Assembly (NCBI GenBank): GCA_905147135.1
Contig: LR990049.1
Span: 6,527,428 to 6,591,427, forward strand
DNA from: Blastobasis lacticolella
Lineage: Eukaryota; Arthropoda; Insecta; Lepidoptera; Blastobasidae
DNA length: 64,000 bases
Direction: 5' to 3'
The notes under the pieces were generated by a model. The model was not told where the DNA came from, searched no databases, and saw only the letters and a list, made by a program, of their open reading frames with translations. Position 1 is the stretch's first letter. Every line of letters begins with the position of its first letter. Shown piece after piece: positions 36,345 to 48,577 of this stretch. Made by a program: the position numbers and the translations under genes.

Positions 36345-36425
36345 CCTAACACACTACCGGTACAGGTAGCGATGGCAGCCAGCTGCCGCTGTCGCTATCA
36401 CGGCGTAATCCCGCGCCGCGACGTC
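36345..36425 (+). repeat. 81-bp direct duplication, copy 1
   Basis: It matches 36600-36680 at 78 of 81 positions. It contains ACCGGTACAGGTAGCGATGG and CAGCCAGCTGCCGCTGTCGC. It is GC-rich in AT-rich surroundings, with an E-box-like CAGCTG in the centre. Confidence 0.9.
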
Positions 36426-36599
36426 TACTACTAGGTGAGACGGCGGTAAAATGTCTGTCTATTCTAACATAATATAAAAAACCCTTCCATACAGTAAAGA
36501 ACCAAAATATTTCAAACACTACAAACGCTGCCATATAGACAACCAAATAATTTCAATAAGCATCGAACCATCTATAGCTAAAGGAAACCTAACACCGAA

Positions 36600-36680
36600 C
36601 CTAACACACTACCGGTACAGGTAGCGATGGCAGCCAGCTGCCGCTGTCGCTACCGCGGCGTAATCTCGCGCCGCGACGTC
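36600..36680 (+). repeat. 81-bp direct duplication, copy 2, with internal palindrome
   Basis: Partner of 36345-36425, 255 bp downstream in the same orientation. Bases 36620 to about 36653 form an imperfect inverted repeat: GGTAGCGA..GGCAGC against GCTGCC..TCGCTACC, around CA. In copy 1 the outermost pair is weaker. Confidence 0.9.
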
Positions 36681-36959
36681 CAGCGAGCGTAAATTTAGCA
36701 CCAATCGCGCGACCGGAGCCCATTAATCGCGGCAGTGTGTACGCACCTTTTAGGGTTGAGTTTGGAATAATAGTGGGTAGAATTGTAAAAGTTGTTTAGC
36801 TGTTATTATGGAGGTAGTGTTTTGGGGTGTAGGTTTGATAGAGCGGTGTATGCGGGTGAAAATTTGGTTGTGTTCAAGATACAATCTAATTATAGTCTAC
36901 TGAGTGCCTTCGCCAGATCAGTAGAGGGATTGAAATAAAAAAACAATCTTGGCTTTAAT

Positions 36960-37145
36960 GTCCCGGTTGTGCATACGGGGGTCCAGGGTGTACCTTGATC
37001 ATGATCCAGGATTTAGCAGATCAGGTAATCATAGTAGAACAACTGCCACCTTACCTCCGTGACCCTGCTATCAGAGGAACTAGACTTGATATTGGTTACA
37101 CATTTAATCGCCTGAATGTGCAGCTTTCATCACATGTTTTCCCTC
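36960..37145 (-). mobile_element. SINE family B, body without head
   Basis: The reverse complement contains GGTGAGGGAAAACATGTGATG, CACATTCAGGCGATTAAATG, a GGAGGTAAGGTGGCAGT block and GGATCATGATCAAGG. The tRNA-like head is missing. A piece of SINE family A follows directly at 37155. Confidence 0.85.
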
Positions 37146-37154
37146 ACCATATAT

Positions 37155-37240
37155 ATTTTGATAAGTTATCTAACACTCATAACACAAGCTATGCTTACTT
37201 TGGGGCTAGATGGCGCTGTGTGAATTGTCCATGCAAAAAG
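37155..37240 (+). mobile_element. SINE family A, 3' fragment
   Basis: GTTATCTAACACTCATAACACAAGC..GCTTACTTTGGGGCTA, shown here only in part, and GTGTGAATTGTCC correspond to the last third of 51341-51600. A short minus-strand piece of the same block lies at about 39170-39210. Confidence 0.7.
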
Positions 37241-37711
37241 AAAATCATTATTATTGACGTATCACTGTCACACTCGCGTAGCAGCCCTATTGGAAGCCAC
37301 AACTACACACGCCGGCCGGCGGCCACTACCGGTGTATCTCCTGAGATCTGATAAGATTCAAATAAGGGATTAGAGAGGGACGCTGTGAGGATTTGCGCAC
37401 CAACCCTGTGGGTGCGAGGGAGCCAGCACGAGGGATTATCTCTGACCGTACGCAGCAGCCACATACATTTAGGTATATGTAGGCATAAAATAAAGGTTTC
37501 GACCGACGTGGCGGATTGCCACAAGTACGTTTTGGCATCAACTCAGGTAATCTGCAGATGACTTTTGGAGATATATTTTGTTGACTGGTTTTATGTGGTC
37601 GATACTTTGTTTTCAGAATGGATGTCTTCGATTTTGAAATACAGAGTCGCAACAAAAATCTATGAAATCATCAAATCGGGACACTAAATAACTGTTACAG
37701 AAAATATTCCA

Positions 37712-37775
37712 TAGGCTGCGGTGACTGCTCACCATCAGGCTTGTTTACCACCTTAGAGGTATAAAAAAAAAAATT
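37712..37775 (+). mobile_element. Non-LTR retrotransposon 3'-tail fragment
   Basis: CCATAGGCTGCGGTGACTGC, CACCATCAGGCTTGTTTACC and a poly-A run at the end. It is closest to the end of the copy at 41646-41950. Confidence 0.7.
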
Positions 37776-38429
37776 CATTACAAACGCGAGCGACCACTAC
37801 ACATATGTAAAATACAGAATACACGTATACAAAATATTTAGACGAACGCACGAGGTATACTTTTACCGAACCGTGTATATTTTTACCGGCGCGGGATTAC
37901 AGTAAGGCGGGATTGACGAAATCCCGGTATCCTGGATATCCGGGATTTCCACATTACCTTTTTCAGGATTTTCTCGCCCTCGTCCTTTCTGCTACGCCTG
38001 CATATATTCCTATAGATAGATATGTATAGCCGCAAACCTCAATGTGTGAGCTTTTATTACCAACTTTTTGTGTACTAATTTTGTTAGCAAATTAATTTAA
38101 ATTTGTTGTTGATTATGATGTGGGTCTGTTATTTAGAGAGTTCCGAGTTTGACTATTTACTCGAAATTCAAATTATGCTGCCTTTATTATCCATTAAGCG
38201 TAAATGTAGAGCATTTTACAAATAATTTATTTGCATATTTATTTATTATTTTACATGTTCTCGGATTTATTTTGTCTGTCAAGTGCAAAGAGATTGGAAA
38301 GTTAGCTACCTTCATGGTTAGACAGACAAATTCTTTTTTTTTTGCTCTGGGGTCAAGTGAAAGCGATGATTAGAGATGATTTTTATTAGAAATTCTCTTT
38401 ACATTTGTAATGTAATTTTTACATCGATA

Positions 38430-38640
38430 TATTTATATGTTTTCGAGACAAAAGATCAAGAGTCTCCGTAGTCTGGAAAATGGGCAGCAGCATTTTCCAT
38501 TGTTATATTTAAACACTGCGATCTCCAACCCGCCTGCCAAGCGTGGAGATTATGGCAATAACCTCCCCTTTCGTGGGAGAGGCCCGAAGTCCTGCAGTGG
38601 ACTGTTACGGGTTGTGATGATGATGATGATATTTAATCCG
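38430..38640 (+). mobile_element. TGA-tailed family repeat, well preserved
   Basis: It begins near TTTTCGAGACAAAAGATCAAG and runs through GAAAATGGGCAGCAGCATTT, CCCGCCTGCCAAGCGTGGAG and GTCCTGCAGTGGACTGTTAC. It ends in a tail of TGATGATGATGATG. It is the sense-orientation partner of 40605-40862 and gives the clearest view of the tail. Confidence 0.8.
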
Positions 38641-39227
38641 CTGACGTTCATTGATCTACCAAATCGCACGAGCACGATATGAGTACCGTATTTTAACCCC
38701 ATATTACTTTGGGCGCATCCATTAAAAGCATAATCCCGACGGGAATTATAGTTTTACTTTTTTATTTTTTTACGTACCGACGAACTAATCCGCCGGATTA
38801 TCTGTGGCTTGTATAACTTGAAAGAACGCATTATGCACCTTATTTCTTCTGCTTAAGGTGTTATTTCGCTTGTTGGATTTGGAATTGTGTGAATGGCAGG
38901 GTGAACCGCGACCTACCGTAGGGGTTGAGGGTTGGGATGGGGTGCCCTTACCATAATATAAACAGACTGACATTGTTTACCTTCCTTTGGTGGATTTTCC
39001 GCACGCTTCTTTGCTTTGCAACATTTTTATTAAACTAAGTATTGTATGACTGATTAGTCATAAGTTGCATTGTGTAGACAAAAACTATGAAAATATCGCG
39101 TGAAAAAGCTTGAAAGAGTGAAATGAAGCAAAGTTTAATAATAATAATAATAAATATTCGTGGACAAAATCACACAGCGCCATCTAGCCCCAATAATAGT
39201 CTCCAATATGTTCATGAAGTTAGTATG

Positions 39228-39385
39228 TCAGGTTCTCCTGTAAACAGGGTCACGGAGGTCAGATGGCAGTCGCTCCACTGTAATTATCTGCTATGCCAAA
39301 TCCTCGATCATGGTCAAGGCGACCCCAGGCCCTCGGGCGTTAGAGCACAATCGGGACATTAATGCTAAGATGATTATTATTTTAC
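39228..39385 (+). mobile_element. SINE family B, 3' half
   Basis: CAGGTTCTCCTGTAAACAGG, GGAGGTCAGATGGCAGTCGC and GATCATGGTCAAGGCGACC, ending in ATGCTAAGATGATTATTATT. It is truncated at the 5' side. Confidence 0.85.
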
Positions 39386-40604
39386 TATGATGGTCTATTT
39401 AAGGGTACTAAATCTCAGTTTCCTTTCGAAGCTGAAGATATTAAACAGAAGATGTTTCATTAATCATTCCTAACCATGGACATAATTACGGTGTCCGCCT
39501 TTAGTAAAATATTTAAATATTAATATTATTATTTATATCAAACACATAACACAACATATATATAGATATCAAACACAGCATTTGTAGTATTTCCCTCACT
39601 CACTCCCATACTTGCAACACAGCCATAATTGACGTCACATTAAATCCGCTTATACAAGACAACCGTTTCATTTTCATACGATTGTTGCACATTTTGACGC
39701 AATTTTATTGCACCATTGTCTAGCCGCCACGCCATTGATTCGTCTCGTCTTCACTAGAGAATTCTTTACCTTTTTTTCTAACAAACACATGGCATAACAC
39801 AATTAGTATGCATGTGCATGTTACAGTTGTATGCACCACAAACGATTACTGTTAATCTGTTTAAGAGTAGCCCTAAAAAGTGGGATTATTTGCCACAGTA
39901 ACGAGCGCTTGTTGTGTTGTGAGGGGACTCTACGAAAATAGAGACTGTGGAGACGTGATTTGGTGATAGTTTTGTACTGAATATATTAAATTATCTCATT
40001 ATTACTTACATTTTGTTTTTGAGTAAAGTATCACTTTTTTATATAGTCTTGTTTAATATTAAAGTACAAATTCGTGCTTCAAATCCTCATTTAAGTAATT
40101 AATAATAGATGTCAGCATTGGCTTTACTATAGCCACCGCATTGTCTGACATTTAATAAAAAATTCACAGCAATTCATAATAATTTAACCCCATAAATGTA
40201 CTTAAATGTACTTAATGTCTATCTGTGATGTATATCTCCCGCGCGCATTTTATCTGGAAACTTCTCCCGGGTTAATCTCTCCCGGGCTATGCAAAGTCAC
40301 CTTCGGGTCTTTGATAGCGCCACGTGGAACTATTTAATAGAAAATCTGCTGTTATCATAAGCTTTTTACATAGATATACTTGATGATTAAAATATGCATA
40401 TCGTACATAGAGGGTACATTGCACAGGAGGGGTAGGCAGAGACTATAGACCGCCAGTTGGCGCTGTCCTCTTATACAACTCACACGAATAAACCCACAAT
40501 TGTTTTCAGACTTCGGACGTCAACTTTTAATATATTGAAAATAAATGTTAAAGTAAATGTTACCCTGGATTTCCCTCAGATTGAAAAAGAATGTATATTG
40601 TAAT

Positions 40605-40862
40605 CATCATCACAGCCCGTAACAGTCCACTGCAGGATTTAGGGCCTCTCCCACGAAAGGGGAGGTTATTGCCATAATCTCCACGCTTGGCAGGCGGGTT
40701 GGAGACCGCAGTGTTTAAATATAACAATGGAAAATACTGCTGCCTATTTTCCAGACTACGGAGACTCTTGATCTTTTGCCTCGAAACCATTAGTCGCCTT
40801 GTACGACACCCATGAGTGTAAGGGGTTGGTGCTATTCTACTCTGCCGAACACCACCCGGCCA
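40605..40862 (-). mobile_element. TGA-tailed family repeat, longest copy
   Basis: Read on the + strand it starts ATCATCATCACAGCCCGTAA, passes GTCCACTGCAGG, CCCACGAAAGGGGAGGTTAT and GGCAGGCGGGTTGGAGA, and ends near GAACACCACCCGGCCA. The same units occur at 4896-5163 in the same orientation. It is probably the 3' region of a LINE or a SINE made from one; I see no coding frame in it. Confidence 0.8.
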
Positions 40863-41204
40863 ATATTACACGGTATATTGTATCCACCCGCAAATCACGG
40901 CGCGTAATTTCTTAATAGATAGGCAGTCGTATGGAACCCTTGAATATGCTTATTGCGCAAGAACTAAATGCGTGGGGCAACTGCGACGCGACGGCGATAT
41001 TGAAAACATATTTTTGTAGATGTATGGCGGCGGCCACACTGCAGACCGGTTTGCGACGTTACAAAATTGCCATCGCATCGCAGTCGCCTAAACAATACAG
41101 CCGCGGTACAACTGATAAACTGCTCATACATGTACTTCAATACAAACTTAACATACAACATCCAGACCAGTAATAGAAATTAAAATTTATCATTTCAATT
41201 TATG

Positions 41205-41270
41205 ATCGTCCGGGATCAAACCCGGGACCTCGCATGTTAATCAACTGAACCACTCATGTCATCATAATCT
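41205..41270 (-). mobile_element. SINE family A, head fragment
   Basis: The reverse complement reads a tRNA-like head, with CATGAGTGGTTCAGTTG and GGTCCCGGGTTTGATCCCGG. The body is missing, as at 29880. Confidence 0.8.
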
Positions 41271-41645
41271 TCATTATTCATCTTTCATTGTTATCCAGCC
41301 TACAGGAATCAATCCACAATTTACACCTCCTAAAATGAGTCACCACAAGAAACAGCAAGTCACAGAACCTTACACTATCATATTTGACCTTGAACCTTCC
41401 ACGAAATAAAGTTAAAACTATTGATTTATTCAACAATAGCATTTGACCGTGTCGGCCGCTCGGAGGGCGAGCGCTCGTTACGTCGGATATAAATATTTTA
41501 TCCGGGATAAACCATCTGGGTAATCTACAAAACTAGATACTACAAAAACAGATACGCCCTAAGTACGATTAAGCGAGTTTTTCGATATTTTTCGAGCCGG
41601 TTAAAGAGAAGTGAGGATTAAGTTAAGTTTAAATTAAACACTTTC

Positions 41646-41950
41646 ATGAAGGAAGAGGAACTACGGGCACGTTTTAATGGAATTGTAAATATTTTAGTGT
41701 ATAAAATGAGCTTTAAAGTTTATTTAAGTCTCATTTTGTCGCGAACTGTGCGATTCCAAAGGAACTTTTTCCCACGCACATTAAGGTTGTGGAATGAACT
41801 ACCTGGAGAGGTTTTCCCTGGAGAGTAAAACATGGAGTTCTTCAAGAAAGGGGTAAAAAGGTTTTTACGGTGTCGGCAACGCGTGGATGATGCCCCTGGT
41901 ATTGCAAACGTCCATAGGCTGCGGTGACTGCTTACTTGAGTGAGTTTTAC
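41646..41950 (+). mobile_element. Non-LTR retrotransposon (jockey/CR1-like), ORF end and tail
   Basis: One frame reads RTVRFQRNFFPRTLRLWN and ELPGEVFPGE before a stop. A shifted frame then continues MEFFKKGVKRFLRC and ends DDAPGIANVHRLR. This is the usual C-terminal landmark (FFPRT..LWN.LP.. then FK) of jockey/CR1-type reverse-transcriptase ORFs, broken by a frameshift near 41828. The tail CATAGGCTGCGGTGACTGC follows. The reverse transcriptase core is absent. Confidence 0.82.
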
Positions 41951-42738
41951 TAAAAGCCCTTTGAAACCTTTGGTTACGAATAGAAGGTAATATTGCGTAG
42001 TCTTATGCAATTTAGTTTTTAATAATCATTATGAAGTGAAGGTAACACATTGCATCTGCGATGGTCAGTGTTCAAAACCTTTTTTTCGGGATAAGTAAAA
42101 ATTCCTTGTCCCTGTGTTTGTTGTTGTACACCTACAAAGCATATATATGCCTTTTAACGCTTATAAGAGTTTCCCTAAAGGCATACGGTAAAAGGTGAAC
42201 CCCGATGAAATATAGCAGTAATTACGTGTGTGCTTTTCATCTGTGGTAATGTTGCGTTTTGTTTACCGCGCGGTGTTGACTTTCCGCTCGTTTGATGTAT
42301 CTCTCGAAGTCCCGACTTATCCAATAAGGTTAATGCTACTCTATTGGTTACCCCTACGAACGCGAATATCGGTTTTCCTTTAGCAAACTAGCTGAGTATT
42401 TATACTTGTGTAACAGCGTCTTTTCGTGGATATATAGGTACAACCGTACGAATGTTTTCTATTAAACAAAAATGCTTCAGAGTCTCTACGTTTTGTCGAA
42501 TTTTACAAATCTTTATTTTGTTACGTAATGTGTCGTTACCGATCAAGAACGTGGCATTAAATACCATCAAAATACGCTATTAATGGTTACAAAATTGACT
42601 ATCGAAATATAACCATAGCACGAAGAGTGCACCGTCACTCATGGGGTGTTCGAAGCTCCCGCCGCGCCCGCCCGCCGTCCGCGCCGCTTTAGCCAGATTT
42701 CAATAGAGTATAATCTCGCCCTAATGAATCTCCAATCC

Positions 42739-43450
42739 GGATTACCGACCCCTATAATGGTTGAACGGCGGCGGCCGTTGCAAACGAGCGGGGTTATGTT
42801 TTAGAAAATCTTTGATTAGTCGTGTGCAAGCGCACTGTTGTACTTGCACGCTTCGTCTATTACGGGGTAGTTTTTCGTTTTTTGTCTCGTTTAGTGTACA
42901 GCGTTCGACGCATTGCAGCGACAAACCTCGTCTTAATTGAGACGTGTGATTGCGCCCAATAAATCGTAAGAGCCGCACGACACTGGGCTAATCCCATTGG
43001 CGGGCATTAGAGCGGCTTTGCGCGGACAGATCGCGCTCGCACGCCGAAATTACCTAGCAATTGGTCGGCGCGCCGAATTGCCTCCGGGCTCAGCCTAAAT
43101 CGGCTGCAGACACTTTTATTGCCCGGCGAAATCCCGCTGACCCGGCCCCGAGCCGTTCCCGGCCCGCTTTATCCCGGGCCCGCTTAATCCCGGATTTGAC
43201 GTCGCTTAATCCGAACCCGTGTTGGATATCGCGTCGACACAGGCGGCCGCGCCGCTCTTACGCTCGCTATATTGATTTTGGATTTGGCAGCGCACCTTCA
43301 ATGAACTTCCGTTTTTTACCAAGTAAACAAAGCGAACTCTCCAAGGATTATCTGCACCGCGCACTACTCGAATAAAATTTTATTTATTATGACAAAATAA
43401 TGCAATTGCGACGAAAATTTATCCATAACTATCTCACTGACACAGGATTA
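42739..43450. promoter_or_regulatory. Cluster of GGATTA/TAATCC sites (candidate enhancer)
   Basis: K50-homeodomain sites start at 42739 (GGATTA), 42989, 43185 and 43207 (TAATCC), 43345 and 43445 (GGATTA): six in about 710 bp, where I would expect about one per 1.5 kb. The block is GC-rich and free of recognised repeats. Its 104-codon frame (43061-43375) has no protein-like features. The enhancer reading is inferred. Confidence 0.4.
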
Positions 43451-44184
43451 CGTGAGAGAGCGTCGCTCCCGGATATTTGGGCTCACTGATATAAAATTTG
43501 CATGCAAAAAATGAGCAGATTAATTTGTTTCCATTGGATGGTGCGTTATGCGAAAAATTGAGTGCCCGGGAAGCAAATGAAAATGATTGACTTGTATTAT
43601 TTTATTCTCGGCGGAATCCATTCACAAATTGCTGTGTGCGAGAATACTCATAAAGTTTCGTAATTATGAGGGAAATCAATGTCGACGTCGAGTGCGTCGC
43701 TCTATAATTAAGCGCTCTCATATAGCGCTTTTAAGCTTATAACTAATTCCTAACAGTTTTGCATAATGTACAATGTTAAATGTGCGTTTTGTAAAGATGG
43801 CTATTGCAGCGAGTACATTAGCGCCAGCATTTATCGGATTTGGTGAAATACATAATTACGTGGCGCGTTTAAAAGCCAAAATTATATGTGATGTTCTAGT
43901 GAACGGCCATGTTTAATGAGGATTATAGTTTCTGCATTTGGAGCACTTCGCGCGGCAAATTAATTACTAAATCGAGTCAGTCTGCTTCCCGCCGCTGTAA
44001 ATACACTGCGATGCGAGCGCAACCGTTTGTGGTGAGTAATTTGAAACGAACCTAATGCCCTTTCTATGTTCCTGGTACATTCAAATCTGCAATAAGAAGT
44101 TTATTTTGTTAATACTAACCAAACATATTTGACAAAGAATAGAATATTTTTTTCTTTTCATAATAAAATATTTAGTTCCTGTCA

Positions 44185-44240
44185 TCGTCCACCAGCGCGA
44201 GAGCATAACCGGGTCATTAACGCCAAGATGATATTTTTTT
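44185..44240 (+). mobile_element. SINE family B, terminal fragment
   Basis: GCGAGAGCATAACCGGGTC, then ATTAACGCCAAGATGATA. Only about the last 50 bp remain. Confidence 0.7.
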
Positions 44241-45419
44241 TATCATCCACCAACACTAGTAGTGGTAGTGTCCCCAAGCACCAGTGTCCCTCCCGAACCA
44301 GTGTCCGATTTGTCCAATAATCCGGCACAGCTAGCACGCGTGTATCGCTTATAATCAGCACCGCCCCAGCCACAACTAAACATTAGTACAATTCAGGCGA
44401 TAATGCCGCTAAGTCCCCGTTCACACTGCGCACGGAATTACGCGCCGCGTTAATTAGCAGCGCTTGTGGACGCGGCCTTAGCGGCTTTTAACTTTTCAAA
44501 CGCTCATTGGCGGCTTCGATTATTTGTTAGTATCCATTGGTTGCCATTCGGTGATGGCGGATGAGGGATAATGTTAGTGGCAGCGGAATAATTAGGTATA
44601 ATTGGCATTTATCGAGTCTACTAGATAAATAGTAATTAATCACTTTTATAAACGATACACCTTAATACCTACTCAATACTACACGATACCTTAGCCAACT
44701 TTGTAGTGTGGCTCTAAATCAACTGAATTTTAAAATCATTATTACAATTTTGCTGACCCTAAAAGTGCGGTGATCGTAAATCAGGATCGTAGACCATCTA
44801 CCTAGTCCTACATCCATATCTACTTGAGATAAACAAAAAGAACAATTACTAGGTTTATTCTTTTTTTCCTAACCTACAAATCCGCAGGTGCCCATACGTT
44901 ATACCGAAATAAATAGATTAGGGTATCAGTCCGGCGCGGCCGGGACACTGACCGAAGATAAAAGGAGAAGTTTGAACAAAATTGTTTCTAATCCAATATC
45001 CCTGCGTGGCGCAGGCTTCCTAAATTGAGTTGCGGGCTAGCCTCGATTAGTGTTAACTTTTTAGTGGGGGCCCGACGAGAGGGCCATACACATTAGAGGA
45101 TTACTAACTTCCACGTGATTACGGCTTTTCAGAGTACAGCATTAGATGCGAATGCCTACGTTATTTGGCGGGCGTTTCGGCAGCAATTACACATGCGGGA
45201 ATGAGATGTACTGCTTGGTAATATTGTGAATGAGTGCGGGTATTAGAGGATGCAGTTAATAGTCTTCTTTGCTAAGCTAAGCGACCGCTTCTGTAACTAT
45301 AGATGACAAGAATAATATAGGTGTCCAAGAAATAGGTGTTTTACCTATAGGTGTTTAGTAATTGTGTTGCCCGTTGAAACTCATGACGGATTTCGTAAAA
45401 TTCGATTAAGTCTAAAACC

Positions 45420-45545
45420 AGGAAATGGGCAGTAGCAATTTCTGGTGAGTAATTCACCTGCCAAGCGTGGAGATTATAGCAATGCTCTGTAGTAAGGACG
45501 ATTATGGACGAAGCTCAAATCTCGCAGTGGACTGTTATTATGAGC
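45420..45545 (+). mobile_element. TGA-tailed family repeat, diverged
   Basis: GGAAATGGGCAGTAGCAATT, CCTGCCAAGCGTGGAGATTA and CTCGCAGTGGACTGTTATTA are recognisable. The GGGGAGGTTATT block is largely lost. Confidence 0.6.
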
Positions 45546-45636
45546 TATCGTTATACCGGTCCATGTCCAGAGTTTTCTTCAGGATTTATTTAAATCTGTT
45601 AATTATGCCTACGTTTATAAATATACTTACGTTGCT

Positions 45637-45695
45637 GATGTCTTGTAAGACGGTAGCCACTTTCCATCAATATGCCTTAGGCAATGAAAAACAGA
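45637..45695 (+). mobile_element. Non-LTR retrotransposon 3'-tail fragment
   Basis: GTTGCTGATGTCTTGTAAGA, then GGTAGCCACTTTCCATCA, a diverged copy of the first tail type. Confidence 0.55.
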
Positions 45696-47974
45696 TATAA
45701 ATATAATAACAAGTACTCTAGTACTTATAAAACTCTATGCAAATCCACCAGACCTTACGGAAAGTAGGTAGGCTCGAAACCATCGCACGTTACCATCGCG
45801 ACTTAGAAGGTACTCCGAAGCCTACGCGTAACAGTATTATACTGGATGAGTTTATATTAATCTCATTTGTGTAATAAAATCTGTGCGTTAGCCGAGCCAC
45901 TGGCAAGGCGTGATCCGGCCCTGAAATGCTTGCCTCCGACGATAATCCTGTTAGGTTAAGAAGGTTTCTACATATTACGTGCTTTGCTACGCCTTAAGGA
46001 TTAAAACGGCGACGTGTGCGCATAACTCGGCGTGTACGTTACGTACCTCGTATCGAGTTCGCAACTACTGATCTCTTCAAATTGTATAGCATGTCCCGGG
46101 CTACATACATAAACGTAGCTTGCGGAGTTTCATTAACGCGTGCAGGACAAGGCGAATTTATAGGTATTCATTATTTCGGCGTCCAGCCTAGCCGGGCCGG
46201 GCTTAAGCGATTAAGCTTCGGCAAAGATGCAACGTAGATTTAAAGCAAAGCTCGCCCATGACAAGGTGGTCATCGCAAACCCCCAGATCTACCGGACAAT
46301 AGAAGACAAAGGACCTTTAAATTATTCAGACGAAGCAAAAGCGACCTTAATATCTGGGCCGTAGACGGAATTTGTTAATATTTAAGTTGGTGCGCCAATT
46401 TCGCGTTAAGACGAGTAGTTAGCATGGGAGAGAAATCGGAGAGCGTCTGCGAGCTAAACCTACCCTCCGGACAGGCAGGGGGTCCGTACATAAATAATTA
46501 ATCTGCAACTATGTGCGGCTGACGGTTAACTAAATCCTACCGTGGTTTACGGCGGCCGGCGGGCTTCGGGCTACGGGACAGTGATTCGCCGGCTTCGGAA
46601 CTTGTCGCGTTGCTGGCTCAAGGCTTCGTCAAAACAATCTTGATCAACTTAGCGTAAACCTTATTTCAAAAATTTTAATTGAAACTAAATAAAAAAATGG
46701 CGCCATTTCCGATACCTCTTAGTTCCGGCGTAACGGCAAACGACTTAAGGCATAATTCCCGCGCGCATTATTGTGACATCTCGACTCCGATATTTTTTTC
46801 CAGCCATATATCTCCATTAATAATGACATTGAAATGTCTATAGCAACCAAAAAAATATTTTCTCAACTATATAGTTTATCGATTCGTTAATCGATTCAAT
46901 ATTGTCGAAGATAAATTTCAGTGACGTTTTAATACAGTTTTTGGCTGGAAAAAGTGTAGCCCCCAGATCTCATCTAACAAGACACGTCAATAAATAATAT
47001 TTCACGCCAAAAATACGTTCCATAATTTCATCATCATTATTAATAGATCGTAATGGTCTATTAAAAAAAACAGTTTCCAAACCTCTAAATCTCTACTTAC
47101 CATATACATATATAAATTGACGCGTCGCCGTCTGTGCATCCGGTGTGTATTGCAGGCGGGCGAAGCCCCACGAGCGAGCAACAAGCGTCTTGCGAGCCGC
47201 TGGATTAGGCCAGATTTACCCCGCGGAGACTACGGCTCTTGCGCGTGGGTAGCTATACCCGCTAACAGCTTTTACAAGGAAGTGGGTTTATGTATTGTCT
47301 AGTGCAGTAGGAATCGATATTTATAAAGAGAAATTCAGTCATTGGTTTAATTAAATTTTATAGAATTTAAGAAATAAAGTAAATATTACACCGTGACGGA
47401 GTGCCAACTGACCATCTCACCGGAATGACTTTAGCATTGCAATGAGCTCGCTACTCGTTAAGTAGTACTGCTAGGCGAAGCAAGGTTTATCAAGGTTTTC
47501 AACTGGAAAGATTCCATTCATTGCCCGTGGTCCCACCGCTGAGTTCTACTGGTCGATACATGGGCGTCAGTGGATGCGGTTGGTGCTACTCTAGATGTTT
47601 ATTCACGTTTGTCCTGAGAATCAGTTCACACAACGTTCGACAAAAAGTACGCAGATTTGGAAATTTTTATTATAGCCAATCTCAAATTCATATAATAGGG
47701 TAATTGCAATACGCATAACAGAATTATTATAGTAATAAGTGCTAATAAATGCGAATAAACAATCACTCAAATATTCACATTTGTTAGCATGATGTATTAC
47801 ATACACAAATTGGTAAATATTCAACTGTGTGCTCGTTGTGAAACTAATTTACCAAATATGCTTTTTGACTACGCAACATAATTTGGTCGAAGAACAAACC
47901 CACGTTCACATTGACCCATTTATTTGATTAACACAAACGAAACATTATCTACCCTCGCGAACGTGAGGAAGAAG

Positions 47975-48376
47975 TCACATTGTTCCGGTACTCCCCACAC
48001 GCTTGGTGAGACTTTTAAGCAAAACGCCGACACTCGCGAAGATATCGCCGTACTTTCTGTCAATTAAAACGTTCCAACAAAAGGGGGTAGATACATCAAA
48101 AAGGCCATTTGTATCGCAGAGACAATTCAGCGCTGCCGGCGCGGCCTGACAAACGACGCTGCGAACGTCTAAACCTTGCTTTTGAACTTCTTTGACGTGA
48201 AACGGTCGATAAGCGCTCCAGCGGCTGCATTGTCGCCGTGAGATCACAATGGTGTTCGTTTTGCAAGTTTTCACCCAGTCGTAAGTGGGTAAATGTGTTA
48301 GCGATTGAAGAGGGGCGGGGCTAGGGCTGCCGTGTTCCGATAGTAAACAACGACAAAAGAAAAACAAGCATAACAT
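47975..48376 (-). other. Unexplained 133-codon open frame
   Basis: An ATG-started frame of 133 codons on the minus strand, among the longest in the window. Its base composition is GC-richer than the flanks. It starts with a hydrophobic, cysteine-bearing stretch (MLCLFFFCRCLL) that could pass for a short signal peptide, but the rest matches nothing I know. No obvious promoter or splice sites frame it. It is more likely an unrecognised repeat or chance than a gene. Confidence 0.12.
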
Positions 48377-48518
48377 CGTAACATGTCGATGGGCGGCATC
48401 GGACGATAATATTACATATTATTATTTGGAACATCATTAAATACTGTACTGCTCCAAGTACTAGTCTACATACCAAATGTAGGTTAGGTTAGCCTTTAAG
48501 ATTTTCGTGGCTATTCAG

Positions 48519-48577
48519 TACACTTTCATCATACTAACCGTGGTAATAAACCCGATAATATGTATGATGAAAGTGTA
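48519..48577. repeat. Perfect 16-bp inverted repeat (hairpin)
   Basis: TACACTTTCATCATAC (48519-48534) and GTATGATGAAAGTGTA (48562-48577) pair perfectly around a 27-nt loop. It may be a small-transposon remnant or a transcribed hairpin; the stem is shorter than in most miRNA precursors. Confidence 0.75.

Noticed and set aside
38437..38682. 81-codon frame, similar to a minus frame at 40560-40790
   Set aside because: The two resemble each other because both are translations of the same interspersed repeat; no evidence of coding.
43061..43375. 104-codon arginine/proline-rich frame
   Set aside because: It is simply a translation of the GC-rich regulatory-looking block and shows no protein features.
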